Origin: Lutraria lutraria | Lineage: Eukaryota > Mollusca > Bivalvia > Venerida > Mactridae | Assembly: GCA_964023205.1 (NCBI GenBank) | Contig: OZ026851.1 | Location: 17,925,528 to 17,989,527, forward strand | DNA: 64,000 nucleotides | Reading direction: 5' to 3' | Shown here: piece by piece, positions 1-11,900 of the stretch | Layout of the letters: every line of letters starts with the position of its first letter | Position numbering within the stretch: the stretch's first letter is position 1 | Notes under the pieces: model-generated | Database searches by the model: none | What the model was told of the DNA's origin: nothing | The model's input: the letters and a program-made list of their open reading frames with translations, nothing else | Translations under genes and position numbers: made by a program

Positions 1-98
1 GGTGGCCTTTTCGGAGGTCATTTTGTTCTACAAAATCAATGATCTTTTAAAGAATGGCCTTTATTCTGTAGGTGGCCACTAACACAGGTTTGACTATA
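1..98. repeat. TACAGT-family MITE, right part (cut by window edge)
   Basis: It ends in ggtggccactaacacagg then tttgactata. The internal words (aggtcattttgttct, aatggcctttattctg) recur in copies near 24.5, 37.6 and 49.7 kb. The family is short, with ends TACAGTNAAACCT / AGGTTTGACTGTA, inserts at TA, and has no coding capacity. Confidence 0.7.
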
Positions 99-1238
99 CT
101 TTATAAATGAGCTGATGAGCTTTTGTTCTGTAAACAGCTATTTCACAGTTTAATGATTGCATGCAATACAGTTGTAACTTTCAACATCCATTATGGAGGT
201 TTATAAAACAGTATTGCTTTAATTTGTTTACTTGCATTAATTAATTCCATATTTTATATTTTGTCACTACTGTAATGAAGATCAGTGTTTCTTTTCATTA
301 TTTGTGATAGTTAAGATCTATTTTCACAATATGTTAACTAAAAATGTTGTATATTTAGTTACAACCTGTATGTTTTCACTTTTCTGTTTATATGTTCATT
401 TCTTATTCGTACCAATGCTGCCTTCATTGTTTTTTACATTTTCAGTGACCCAAAATTATTTCTGTAAAAAATCTTTTTAAATCTAGTTTTCAATAATAAA
501 AGAAAAACGAACATACTTGTAAAATGTGTTGCACATATAAAACTATATATTTATCACTTTTTTACAGATTTAAGAGACTGTGATTTTTGCAATGTGTGCT
601 AATGACTTGATTTTAAGTATTTTATTTCATTTTCATTATTTATTGTTTACAAGTGATTTTATTTGTCTTGTTATTGTGTTGATGTTTATAAATAGACCAA
701 CCTCAAGTAGCGTCATCCTGTGTTCTAACTAATGTTGATTAAATGACATTTGTGAAATTGTTAAAGGACTGTGTCTGTATATATGTGTATGCCTGATGAA
801 ACACTGAAGTATTGGTGATTTTCTTATCAATAAAGAATCAAACTCATCTTGCAGTGAAAAAGTATATACATTAGGAATTTAATGACAATATGTTATAGAT
901 AGATAGAATTTATTTGAAAATAAGACAACATGTCCAACATTTCACTTATTACAAAAACACAATTAATTTACCGTAACATTTCCTGTGAAAAATTGTGTTA
1001 TCTCATCTTTTTGACATTTTTATCTTATTGTCTGATGTTCCAAAAAACATTGTTAAATTTATCTTTATTTACACAATATTCTGTGATATTTTGGGTGAAG
1101 GTAGGCCCTATGTTTTATGTTGTTGTTTGTGCTAATTGATGATGACATGTTTTAGCACATTGGTGATGTTACCTTCTATGTTAACAGTATAAGAAATAAT
1201 CCACTTGAATAATGAACGTTCTTCTTTGACTTTGTTGA
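99..1238. other. No gene recognised
   Basis: AT-rich sequence with no credible coding frame. An AATAAA at 829-834, followed within about 20 bases by a GT-containing stretch, could be the 3' end of a plus-strand transcript beginning left of the window. Nothing else supports that. Confidence 0.4.
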
Positions 1239-1396
1239 TACCGTAATCGCCCATGTATATATCGCAGCAGTGTATAAGACGCAGGTAAAAAAAAAGCAGC
1301 AGAAATCCTGGGAAAAAAATTCGAGTTCTACAGCCATGTATAGGACACACCCAATTTTTGTAAAATAGTGCATCTTATATATGGGCGATTAAGGTA
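1239..1396. repeat. Small MITE with TACCGTAATCGCCCAT ends
   Basis: The left end TACCGTAATCGCCCATGTAT is matched in inverse by ATATGGGCGATTAAGGTA on the right, one mismatch in the first 16 bases. The 158-bp interior contains words such as gtataagacgcagg and gtataggacacaccc, which extend the partial symmetry. A TA dinucleotide at each edge would suit a TA target. Confidence 0.75.
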
Positions 1397-1974
1397 ATAA
1401 AAATAAGACTTAGTTCATACTCCTGTAGTGTTTTCTGATTAAAATGAAATCATAATTAAATGTATATATATATGATTGTATGAAGTATGAAACTGTTTAC
1501 ATGGATTTAAATTTATCGTAAGACAATTGTTTTTGTGGTTTAGTGAATATTTTACAGTTATATAAATCTGATGATTGAAAAGCATGGACTTCATGCATCA
1601 ACTGTTTTAATCAGTGATGGTGTTGTTATATATACGTACCTTTAACTTATCTTTAGCTGCCTTGTATTTTAATGACTTGTTAATGTTTTGAAGTTATTCT
1701 TTCTTTCATCTTTTTTTTAAAGAACTGTGTATTGATTGATTGATATCTTACGTATCTAACTGGATAATAAACATTTGTTTATATCAAAATATTGTTTTTA
1801 CTTTACTTACAGTGCTATGCTGGGTATCATGAAGTGACTGAAGTCTTATGTTATATTATCAGCAGTCAACTAGCTTTCAATTTGTGCATGCCTCATATAT
1901 CTTTGGATATTAAGTTTCCGGAACATGTGTTGTTGAAAGGACATTTTTAGAGCTTTTTCCATCAAGGTGGGGGA

Positions 1975-2391
1975 ATAGATGCGCCCTTTTCATACTGTTC
2001 ATACGTTCAAAGGCGCTTTACTATGTTGCAGCCACGAGGGCACAGGTGCATCATCTGCCAGTGCAGATACAGCATGATTTGACCAGAGGGACAGACTGAG
2101 AGAAAGCCCCCAGAAGGGAGAGATAGATATTAGTTGCAGGCATGTCCAGCGCGGGATGCGGCTAGCCCTTATTTCAAATAGACAGCCTGATTCTTTAATG
2201 TGCCAGGTGTATGGCACCGATACACAGCTTCCTGGCACCTTTAACCAGTACTTACACAGTCCACATGGTCAGATATAGCGGGAAACACTATGAATAGAAT
2301 TTCTGAAATCTCCATGGCCCAGGCCGGGAAACAAACCCGGGACCTCAGGATTGACAGCTCAGCATGTTACCACTGAGCTATCTCCGCTCAG
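1975..2391 (-). repeat. tRNA-derived SINE, minus orientation
   Basis: Reading the minus strand from about 2391 there is a tRNA-like head: TAGCTCAGTGG (a perfect box A) and, after about 40 bases, GGGTTTGTTTCCC (box B with mismatches). A body of about 330 bp follows, and near the 3' end come aaagcgcctttgaacgt and gaaaagggcgca, a tail motif of the AAAGCGCTTTGA type known from several animal SINEs. It abuts a TACAGT-family end at 2392-2452. The open frame inside it is incidental. Confidence 0.75.
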
Positions 2392-2452
2392 TGTCTGTTG
2401 TAGACAGGTGTCCGTTGTAGACAGGTGTCCATTGTTCACAGGTTTTACTGTA
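2392..2452. repeat. Three 17-bp units ending in a TACAGT-family terminus
   Basis: Three consecutive 17-bp units (2392-2408, 2409-2425, 2426-2442; type TGTCCGTTGTAGACAGG) run directly into ttttactgta, the terminus of the TACAGTAAAAC family. The last unit (tgtccattgttcacagg) is the usual MITE end sequence. Confidence 0.65.
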
Positions 2453-3167
2453 CTCCTTGTATTTACAGAAGATGTCAAACTATATATAGAAAAGTTGGAA
2501 TGTTAATATTGCAGAGTGTACTGCAAGACAACTTGCTGAGTTCATTCATTACAAAATAATCGAATAACTTCATAATAATTTTTCAGAACAACTGAAATGA
2601 AATATTTGCATTTCCACAATATCATCCACAACATAAATTCTATACATTGCTAACACATTATTGAAAACTGCCTGAAAATACATAGCTTGCTTATAATACA
2701 ATAGCACATACCTAATGTTCTAAGACACCATACAGTGATTCTGAGGGGGGCCTGTGGGCAAGATCTCTGACTTAAAATCCTTTATTGCTCATTAATTCAT
2801 TTCATATTCACTATAGAACTGAATCATTTGTAGTTTACACCTTTCATACTTGAATTATCATTTTATGACAAAAATACAGGAAACGCAGCAAAACAAACAC
2901 AAAATAATTGCCAAAGTTTATTTCCAGAGTTCATTTTGTGATTTCAAAAACAGTAGTGCAAGTGCTGAAAAACTATAAAAATACAAACTTTTCAACTCTT
3001 TATGAGCAAGTTAAACACCAAAAGTAATCATATATTCATAATTATTCTTTGTTTAAATTGTTACCAGTTTAAAATGAAAGTGATAATAAGATTCTGTTAA
3101 ATATCATCATCAATGGTTTTTAAGAAAAACATCATTTAACAGTGTTAAGTTTTATTAATTTACAAGT
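2453..3167. other. No gene recognised
   Basis: AT-rich, no long frame, no repeat with clear ends. Confidence 0.5.
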
Positions 3168-3261
3168 AGATTTGAGCTTGGAGATAGATCTCAAGTTTTA
3201 TAACCTAGATACCCTGGCCCCGAGGTTATAAAACTTGAGACCGGTCTCCAAGCTCAAATCT
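3168..3261. repeat. 94-bp near-perfect hairpin element
   Basis: The left arm begins AGATTTGAGCTTGGAGATAG and the right arm ends GGTCTCCAAGCTCAAATCT. The arms are about 40 bases, with few mismatches, around a GC-rich centre (ataccctggccccg). A diverged relative with ctcggagac, ttctataacctcggggcctgg lies at 3412-3468. This is a foldback MITE. Confidence 0.85.
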
Positions 3262-3411
3262 CATATTTTGTCTTTTAATGGTTCTAAGTCAGTTGTGATC
3301 AGACAATAATGATATTATTGATACATTAGTCTGACAGTATAAGTGATCGGAATATGTATATAAACATTAATCAGCTCTATCTTTTCAACCATAATACTTT
3401 GAGAACGAAAT

Positions 3412-3468
3412 TGAGCTTTGAGCTCGGAGACTGTTCTCCAGTTCTATAACCTCGGGGCCTGGTCTCCA
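3412..3468. repeat. Diverged partial copy of the 3168 hairpin
   Basis: It shares gagct, cggaga, ctcca, tctataacctcggggcc and tggtctcc in the same order as the preceding element, but is not a full palindrome. Confidence 0.5.
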
Positions 3469-3499
3469 CTAACCAAGCTGACTCTATTTTTTTCGACGA

Positions 3500-3660
3500 G
3501 CCTGGACTTTCTTCAGTGTGGGTCATTTCTTTTTTGCCGAAGTTTTCATTTTCAAATGAACAATATCTCTAACCTAAAAAATTCTTGAAAAGAAATTGCT
3601 GACCTACCAACCCCTATATTTTGAGAGATGTTTGTGGAAACATGGTATTTTTGTTCATTA
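3500..3660. repeat. Interspersed repeat shared with 30.9 kb
   Basis: The order cctggacttt, gccga, tttcattttca.atgaa, ctaacc/ctaaac, aaaaagatctgtcaacct or attgctgacctacca, then ggaaacatgg..tttttgtt is repeated at 30915-31080. The ends are not defined. Confidence 0.45.
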
Positions 3661-4919
3661 ATGAAATAGAACTAGACAAAGCTAATGGAAATAAAGGAGG
3701 TACTGGTACATTTGCAGGAAACCAGGTACAAAAAAGCAGTTCAAAAATTGTTTTTTCTTCTTTTTGGAGGAGGGGGGTGGGGAGCTATGCACCAGTTTAC
3801 AAAATGGGTAAATATCATTCATAGCCTATATACGAAATGAGATAACAGGATTAAGTTGAAATTGTAACAAGAATACAAAAATACATATTTCAAGACATTA
3901 CTAGCACCATACATCTATAAGGGTAAGACTGTCTGGAATATACCGACAAGCTGTAATATCATCTAGTTTATCAAAATAATACATCTTAATTCTTTTTTAA
4001 TATATTGATACATGTACAAGAAGTTTTACCCGGATGGGGATTCCGTTATTATCTCAAAATCAGTTGTGACATAACATTTTATGGTGTACTCCTTTACACT
4101 AATATTGTAAGTATGTGTTAAAAAAGCATCATCTTTCGAATATTATCTATTTTTAATTCAACATTATACAGTGTACTCCTTTAAGCTACTTTTGTATTGT
4201 AAGTATGTGCTAAAAAAGCATCATCTTTCAAATGGTATCATTTTTATCTATGTATGATTATAAACAAAAAAGATATTGCATTTTTGTAGACCAGACTAGA
4301 CTTTTATCCTGAAACTTATTGTCTGTAAACAAATACATGTATACATTTTAATTGCAAGTTATCAAATATACATATTAAAGTAGGTAACAGGGTAATATTA
4401 GGGTACATGGGATGTATTTTTGTGTATCTAATATTTTTTTACAGTATGTAAATATAACTAAGCATAGCACATGAACATTCCGTAAAGCAACATACACAAA
4501 AAATACCAAGTTAACTAACAGAAATCAGGATTTCTTACTTGAATACCAATGAATGGAGTTCCATACATGCGTCTTGACAACATCTTTTTTTTGCAACAAA
4601 ATGAATTTGACTTCAGTAATTGTTGAAAGTTACAGCTATTGACCACCGAACAATCAATTGCAGGGAAAATGTTTTTTATGTTCTTAACCTTTACACTATT
4701 CATATGTTTTGCAAGTTGAAATATTTAAGTATTCAATGGATTTAAAATAATTGATTATATCCTTAAATCATAGTCCAGGGACGAATTCAAGATATATCAA
4801 CATAAAGGAACCTGATATGTGTTGCTCCAACATTTGATGATTGTAAAACAATATGTGAATATTTCAATTTTAATTAGATCAGAATAAATTTTAATCGTTT
4901 AAAATTATTAAACTTTTGA
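3661..4919. other. No gene; contains an ~87-bp two-copy tandem duplication
   Basis: Copies at about 4070-4155 and 4156-4248 share gtgtactccttta, attgtaagtatgtg and aaaaaagcatcatcttt at a spacing of 87 bases. The rest is AT-rich and unremarkable; it may belong to the 3' flank of CNPPD1. Confidence 0.6.
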
Positions 4920-4925
4920 TTTATT
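4920..4925 (-). terminator. Candidate poly(A) signal for CNPPD1
   Basis: On the minus strand this reads AATAAA, 172 bases past the stop codon of CNPPD1. It is the first canonical hexamer seen after the stop. In DNA this AT-rich the hexamer alone is weak evidence. Confidence 0.35.
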
Positions 4926-5097
4926 TCCAGTAAACATGACAAACAAATCATTAAAATCCAGCAGATTTTTCAGACAAAATTTGTTTTTTCGTTAATGACT
5001 AAAAGGGGGATTTGTCACAAAATGAATTGAAAATGTTTGTTCATGATTTGAAATATCAATTACTGGTCTTGAAACAACACACATGGTTCCCAGTTCA

Positions 5098-5970
5098 TCA
5101 AGTTGTAACAAAGATAGGATAGACCGATCGTGTGTCAAATCTCAAGTTGAAATCAAACATTCCTAATTGTAGTGAACTCTTAAGCCAGCTGTTGCCATGG
5201 TTGTCTGGACTACAACAACATTTAATTATTTCATCATCGTATGAAGAATCGAATCCGTATCTATGGTGATTATTAACGTCATTACAAGAAGCACATTTGG
5301 AGCAGCACGGTTTCCAGTTTGGCATTTGGTTGTCAAGGTAACGATTTGATATTGTCCAATCAGAACTAATTGTTATATTCCTACAATTCTTCCAACTATC
5401 CATAAGACACGGTCCATTGGAGCAGAACTCATCTTGTTCATTCGGGTCAAAGGTCGTGTCAGAATCATCAAGGTCAAGGTCGTTAGTTTCAGGAAGGTCA
5501 TCAGGTTCAGTTGACAGAGCAGCACCATATGCAAAATTAAACAGTGTATCTTTTAATGTCATTAATGCAAGAAAAGGAGACAAGAATCCATTCAGCAGTC
5601 CTACTTGTTCCCTATGAGTGACCTTGACATGAGATTGAAGGTCAAGGTCACTAGCTTCATCTTGGTTATATTTCTCTGTCATAGATTCATTGCTTTCAGG
5701 CAATAGTTCCAGAAGGTCAACTTCATCATTAGCATCCATCCCAATGACATCGAGAAGCTGTGACCTTGGATGACCTTCCAATGACATCGATTCCATGACA
5801 CGAACAGATATAGATGGATACAGTGATAGAGTTGGTGTGATTTTGAAGACCAAAGGAACGACAGCTGAGCCAGCATTCATCAAGGTCAAAGATGTCATTG
5901 TTCCAAGCATTGTTGATCCAACCATGGTCAGTAGTCCAGCCAGGTATGCCAAAGATGCAGCCGAAAATAC
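5098..5970 (-). CDS. CNPPD1: CNPPD1 terminal exon 7 (290 codons and stop)
   Basis: The acceptor is atttcag, reading VFSAASLAYLAG, and the frame runs to TGA at 5098-5100. It holds a hydrophobic, Met/Thr/Leu-rich stretch (protein residues 213-254) that could be a membrane segment or a buried helix. A Ser/Asp/Glu-rich linker follows, then an acidic run at about 366-394 and a cysteine cluster with CCSKCASC at 434-441 and CCC at 463-465. The human protein has sparse Cys pairs (CHLCQK, CHAC) in a similar place, so a small metal-binding or disulphide module is possible. The rest of this tail is not recognisably conserved. Confidence 0.93.
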   Translation of the reverse strand, partial: VFSAASLAYLAGLLTMVGSTMLGTMTSLTLMNAGSAVVPLVFKITPTLSLYPSISVRVMESMSLEGHPRSQLLDVIGMDANDEVDLLELLPESNESMTEKYNQDEASDLDLQSHVKVTHREQVGLLNGFLSPFLALMTLKDTLFNFAYGAALSTEPDDLPETNDLDLDDSDTTFDPNEQDEFCSNGPCLMDSWKNCRNITISSDWTISNRYLDNQMPNWKPCCSKCASCNDVNNHHRYGFDSSYDDEIIKCCCSPDNHGNSWLKSSLQLGMFDFNLRFDTRSVYPIFVTT

Positions 5971-8900
5971 CTGAAATAAATCACAAATTAATTGTAATTT
6001 GGTTTCTAAAATTCAATTGTGGATATCTTAAAACAATTTAACATAAAACCATTCACCTCTTTCTTCAATAATTGACCTAGCTTACACGATATTACAAACC
6101 AAATTGATGTAGGGAAAAATATACAATAATATCTAGAACACTACAGTTACCCTTCAAAATGATCATAGTGAAAAATCAGAAATATATCGCTTGAAGCCAT
6201 GGAAGCACTGAATTCCAGTGCGGTCTGGACCTGTGAAAGAAACAGAATTCTGGCATGTTCCTAAAAACTTTCGTACATGTTATAATATAGACATTAACTT
6301 ACAGTCGAAAGTTCCATGGTTAGATCGTTCCAATTAAACTTCAGATCTTCTGTTAGTATTGATAAGTCTGTGTAAGTAAACCAGCCCCTATCTGATCCTT
6401 GTTGGAGTGCCACCCTAAAACAATGAGATACCTCATGATTTGTGACAAACAATTTACTACCAGTCTGTATACACAATTTTGAGAAACTTCACTAGCCAGA
6501 ATAGGAATTTACTACCCCAGGTAGTTTGGCAAGTTGGCAAGGCTGAAAACAGCCTATAGTTCTGGCTTTTTTATAATAACTAATTAATAACTCATTAATA
6601 ATTACATAATAAAGTTGTTATTATTATAACTATTAGTGGTATACAAAATGTGACAAGATCTCTTATTATTGCCAAGTTTTCACTAATAGGAAAATTAGTA
6701 AAATGGATAATGCTGACAAGGTAATTGAGAAAAACATATAAATTACTGTTTAACTGACTGGTATATTTGTCTATATTCCAAGCAGGGGCATTCTTAATCT
6801 ATCAAGGACTACAATAAATGCATACCCAACTAAAAACGTTGCTGTGAAAATTTAAACATTATTTTACATTACCTTTTTTCTAATTTCTGAAGCATGTTCG
6901 AAAAATCATCATTTCTTACAAACAAATGCCAGTCCTGTAAAGACAAATATGAGAAAACTATAAAATTGTGAATCTATTTCTTTCAATACGTTTCTGATGA
7001 GGCTCCATTAACAGAACTATTTTTACAACTATCATGAACAAGGCTAAAAGTAAAATCAGTGGATCAAGATTGGGAACGATTACTCCAACCAATGGTCATA
7101 TTTTCAGAGAAATTATATATTTAAATGCTGTTAGTATCAGAATAACTTCAAAAGAGCCGCATTTGGTCAAAAATTAAAAATATGTGTTTTTTTAGCTTTT
7201 TACTGACCCTGAACTTTCGAAGATGGTCAATAGAAAGGAAAGACTTGTTTCCTGAATTTAACCTTCACCTATCGAGAAATAACACGTCTATCTAGATTAG
7301 ATGCATTCAATAATCATTTACTATAAAAAGTTCTCAAGGAAATTGAAATTTTGCAATTTTTTTTTTTTTAATTGGGCAAGATGTTTTAGGTTGGTTGGTA
7401 AAAGGCAAACAAACTTAATCTAAGCCTTACAATAGCCGCAAGGAAGTCCTTTTCTAGTTGATTCACATCTTCAGTTTCCACATCACCAGAGTTTGCCCAT
7501 TCATCATTAAATACTTCATCATCTATACCCTCATCATACAAGAACTTGGAGGCCATCATCTGAAACAACAAAATGTATCATTCAGTAAAATATTATCTTC
7601 CAGTGAGTTCCACAATTTGTTTCCATTAATTACCAGCTGCAGCAGAAGCATTAAAAAAAACACAAAAAAGTTCAGTTTTCGTATTATGACAAACAGCATT
7701 CTTACTAGATATCAAGTGACAAATGTTTTGAGACTTGAGCTATTTTCTATTTATTATATACTTAATCACTGTCCCTGTCAGTATTGTTCACCAATATACT
7801 ATGCTATTTTTAAACAGAAAAAATGTTTTTACCCAAAAGGCCAAAAACAGCTGAGTAGGACCATTTTGGAAAGTAAGCAGTGTTAACCCTGAATTTTGAA
7901 GGATGGCCTTACATTAAATATACAAGAGAATTTGATTACATTAGTTAGAGACAGTAATTGACAATTACCATAGAAATTAAGAAGAGTTCAGAGGAGGATA
8001 CTTGAGTGAGATAATCTGGTCGACGTGACTTGAGTCTGTTCACATACATCATTCCTACAACAGTCGCTGAGGGAGATACACATGCGGACCTAGCGGTGGA
8101 GGCAGCCAGATAATTATCCAACTTGCCTAGTTCACGTGGAGCAGCTTCATTGTAAAAATCTACCATCAAATCTGAAATAGAGACAGTCCAGAAACTTAAA
8201 ATGTCCCATGGCAGTGGAATGGCTAGCGACTAATATCTACCACACTTATAATACACAGACCAAAAAGATGTTCAACCCACAGAAACATATACATAATGTT
8301 ACTTTTTTTATGTATATCAAAAACAAGAAAAAAATATTCACCAAGAGTATTCAAAAAGAAAATGAATGTGAGACTTTTATTTCTACAGCAGTAAATCTGA
8401 TTTTCAAGTTGCTACCCCATGTACAAGAATACGTTAATTTGTACACCATGTATTATGAAACTAGTATGACTGTGAGCATTGATTATGCCCCCTTCCGAAG
8501 AAAAGGCTTAAGGGGTATATACAATGTATATTGCTTTGCACATGTGTGTCGGTCCGTCGATCTTTTTTTCTGTAATCAAACCTTGTCTGGGCAATAACTA
8601 GAGAACCATTTAGCCTAAGCTCCTCAGACCTGGTTGAGAGGTTGATTATCACATGTAGATGACCCCTATCGATTTTGAGGTCAGTAGGACAAAGGTCAAG
8701 GTCTTATCATCAGGCTGGCCTTTTGGGGGCATCCGTCATTCCGTGTTTCACAAAAACTTCTTGTTTTATTTAACGAAGGACCCCAGGAAGCAACAACTGA
8801 ATTGAAGTAGGTTTTACATGCATTTATTCAACAAGATCTTGAAAAATATTGCCTACCAGTAACTGGAAGAGACGGTCTATCTGTACCTGGTAGTTTACCA

Positions 8901-11900
8901 TAATATAAAGTCTTTCTTAATCTGTCACTAAAGTCTTCATGATCCTGAAATGATGAATATATATGTTCTGATACAAGGGATTAAAAAAATTAAATAATGT
9001 GAACTTTCTATAAATTTTAACTGTGAACAAAGACTTATATACATACATCGTATTTATTATATGGATTCGCAACTTCCGTAGTTACAGTTGAAAGTAATTA
9101 AGTCCTACAGAACCGACCATGGATCAACGGGATTTCATGCTCATGTATGCAACAGCAAAAATATCTGTGATGATCTGAATGTTTATAATTCTGGAGACGA
9201 AATGACAATACTAAATATCAGCCATGTTGGAATTTGAAATGCTCGATTGATGCCTTTTTCAATGAATGCATATGTTAGATTATATGTGTAGACATTCGGT
9301 GTATCTTATTCTTTATGAAGCTTCTTGAAGATTGCATACAAACCCAGGACTTTTTTCCCCAAAATTGTGAAGAGGCCCTAGTCTATGATCTATTTGATTT
9401 GTGACAGACAAGCATGATTTTTCTAAAAATTGGGAAATTCTAGCATTATTATCCATTTAAATTGTGAAAGAGGAAGCATGATATTGACTTAATAAATTCG
9501 TGAATTTTTTAAGCATTTTACAACTAAATCTAATATTTCCCTTTTAAGTTTATCTTGTAAGGAAGATCAGTAAAGGTGACTCCAGTCAAAGACAATGTCT
9601 ACTGACATGTAGCCTCATTTTGAGTAAAATATTATGGAGTTTTCCAAAAATGTATATTAGGTTAAACTTGATCAAGTGATACTGTTTTGCGACCTCAAAC
9701 AAAGAAGTTTCAATTGTGAAAGTGGCAAATCTTTCCTTTGTGAAATTGTAATTTTGGAATTGTGAAGTAGCCTAATATCGGTCTCTGTTATATATAGTGG
9801 AAAAAACCTGAAACCAATGTCCCGTGCCAAATTGCCAGGCAGGGTTTTCTAGTATATAATTATTTTTATAAGTTATTAAACACCTGATTACAGCTGTCAG
9901 AAATAATCTGAAATTGTGAAGTATTGCAATGGATTGTGAGATCGTCTCTCAATATCAATTTACCCATTCTTAACAGTTGCAAATCCAAATCCATGTTTGT
10001 ATATAAAATATGTGAATCATTGTACCATATGTATTTCAGTATATAACTTATTAGTAATCTGTCAGTCTGTGGCATGTTCTTGGAAGTTAACTTATAATTT
10101 TGGGGAATGCGGTGGATCATTTCATTCAAGGGTGGGGAAATATGTTGGATCAGGTTATTTTACATAATACTATTGATAAAAAGTTGGAATTATTAGTAAA
10201 AACACATTATTTGCACAAGTTAGACACCAAAAATATTTGTAAACATATTGTCTTGACAATTTTGTTAGCTTGCTGATTTTCGCAAACAATAAGTCACTAG
10301 CTAATTATAATAATTTTGTTGTTTTTGTAAAATATGTTGAGATTAAATTGATACCACGAAAAACATGTTATGCCATCCTAACAGTAACACATGCAGGGCT
10401 TTTTTTTGTTCTATAGCAGGGGACGCTACATAATAGGCGTCTTCCCCTCAGGAAAATTCTTTAAAACCATACAGCTTCCCCAAAAATTCAATTTACATCA
10501 AGTTTTGTCTTCCCCTTTTGCAAAGAGTATGCATTATTTTCCCCCAAATTTAGAAAATGCCCCTTCCACAACCTCAGGGTGTTCATTTGACTCGAGCTCC
10601 CGGGTTTTGACGCACGGAAATATCAAAAGTATTGTTTTTGACTCTTCAAACATATGCTGAGTGCGTCAACTTTGACCCGGGGGAATTTCCACCAAAGCGT
10701 CAAAAGATAATCATCAATGCGTAAATTACCCGTCAGAGATCAGTATGTACGCGCGTGTCGCAACGCTGATTGGTCAGGACCAAATGCCATGACCTCCATT
10801 ACGTATTGTAATAAACTCTACACGCGCTAATAAGGTTAGAGTAGGTAGTACACATTCGGCATATATGTGACAGTTTATAACACGTTTAATGACACTATAG
10901 AAGCTGATTGTTTACGAGTGGGATCTATTGCATAGATAATACAGCATGTTTGTAACACTTACTTTAGGACAATCAACGTTGATTGTTCGCGAGAAGGATA
11001 ATTTAATCAACAGAAACATCGGATTCGGAGTCCTTTGATGTTATCCAAAGAAGGTTGTGTCAATCGGCGAGTGATAATCATTTTGCCTTTGATTTCAATA
11101 CGTTTTACGATGAATGCATGACCTGTTAATTAATTTTATTTCAATTGTCCAGTGTAGCGTGTAAATGACGGATAAATAAAAATGTGTTTAGTTTTGAATC
11201 AACCAGATGACCTATATAACCATTTCCCGAAAATCATACTTTCACTTTACTTATAAATCTATATAACTTTTTATTATAAGGATAAAGACAAAACATCGCC
11301 GAATAAACTAATTATAATGATTACGAATAAACGCCCATTGTACGGTCCGATTTTGATACGGTGACGTATCTTACGAAAAAACGTTTGAATAAACATTATA
11401 ATAACTATTTTATGCTATTGTGTGTCTATTTCTTAGATTGTTGAGTAACTAAAATATAATTAGAAAATAAGATGTGTTACTTTAGCATATCATTGACTTA
11501 TTTGTGCTTGTTAATGTTAAACTATGAGCATATGGGCCTGTGTGTATCTTTGTGAAATTTAGAAAATGAAAAATGTTTTTTTGGTTCATTTTTTACGTGA
11601 TACATATGAATAGTGACAATATATCAAAATAATGTCAAGAAGTATATACCCACTGAAATTATGAAATGAACTCAATACAGGCACTGGACACTATTAAAAC
11701 TAATTTTAAAATAAATACATAAGTAGAATACATGCAAAGGAATGACATTGCTGCAAACTGTACTTAAAAGAACAAATTTCAGGAAATTCTTTTATTCATC
11801 CCCCAAAAAGAAGTTAGTTTGCACCGACTCTTGGAAACACTTGCATGACTCTTGAACATTTCATTTTGACTCTTGAAAATTTTGTCCAAAGGGTCAATGA

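Noticed and set aside
1999..2238. 79-codon minus-strand frame
   Set aside because: Inside a tRNA-derived SINE.
7458..7886. 142-codon plus-strand frame
   Set aside because: Antisense to CNPPD1 exon 4 and intron 3; the coding strand there is certain.
8208..8597. 129-codon plus-strand frame
   Set aside because: Lies in CNPPD1 intron 2 and an interspersed repeat; no recognisable similarity.
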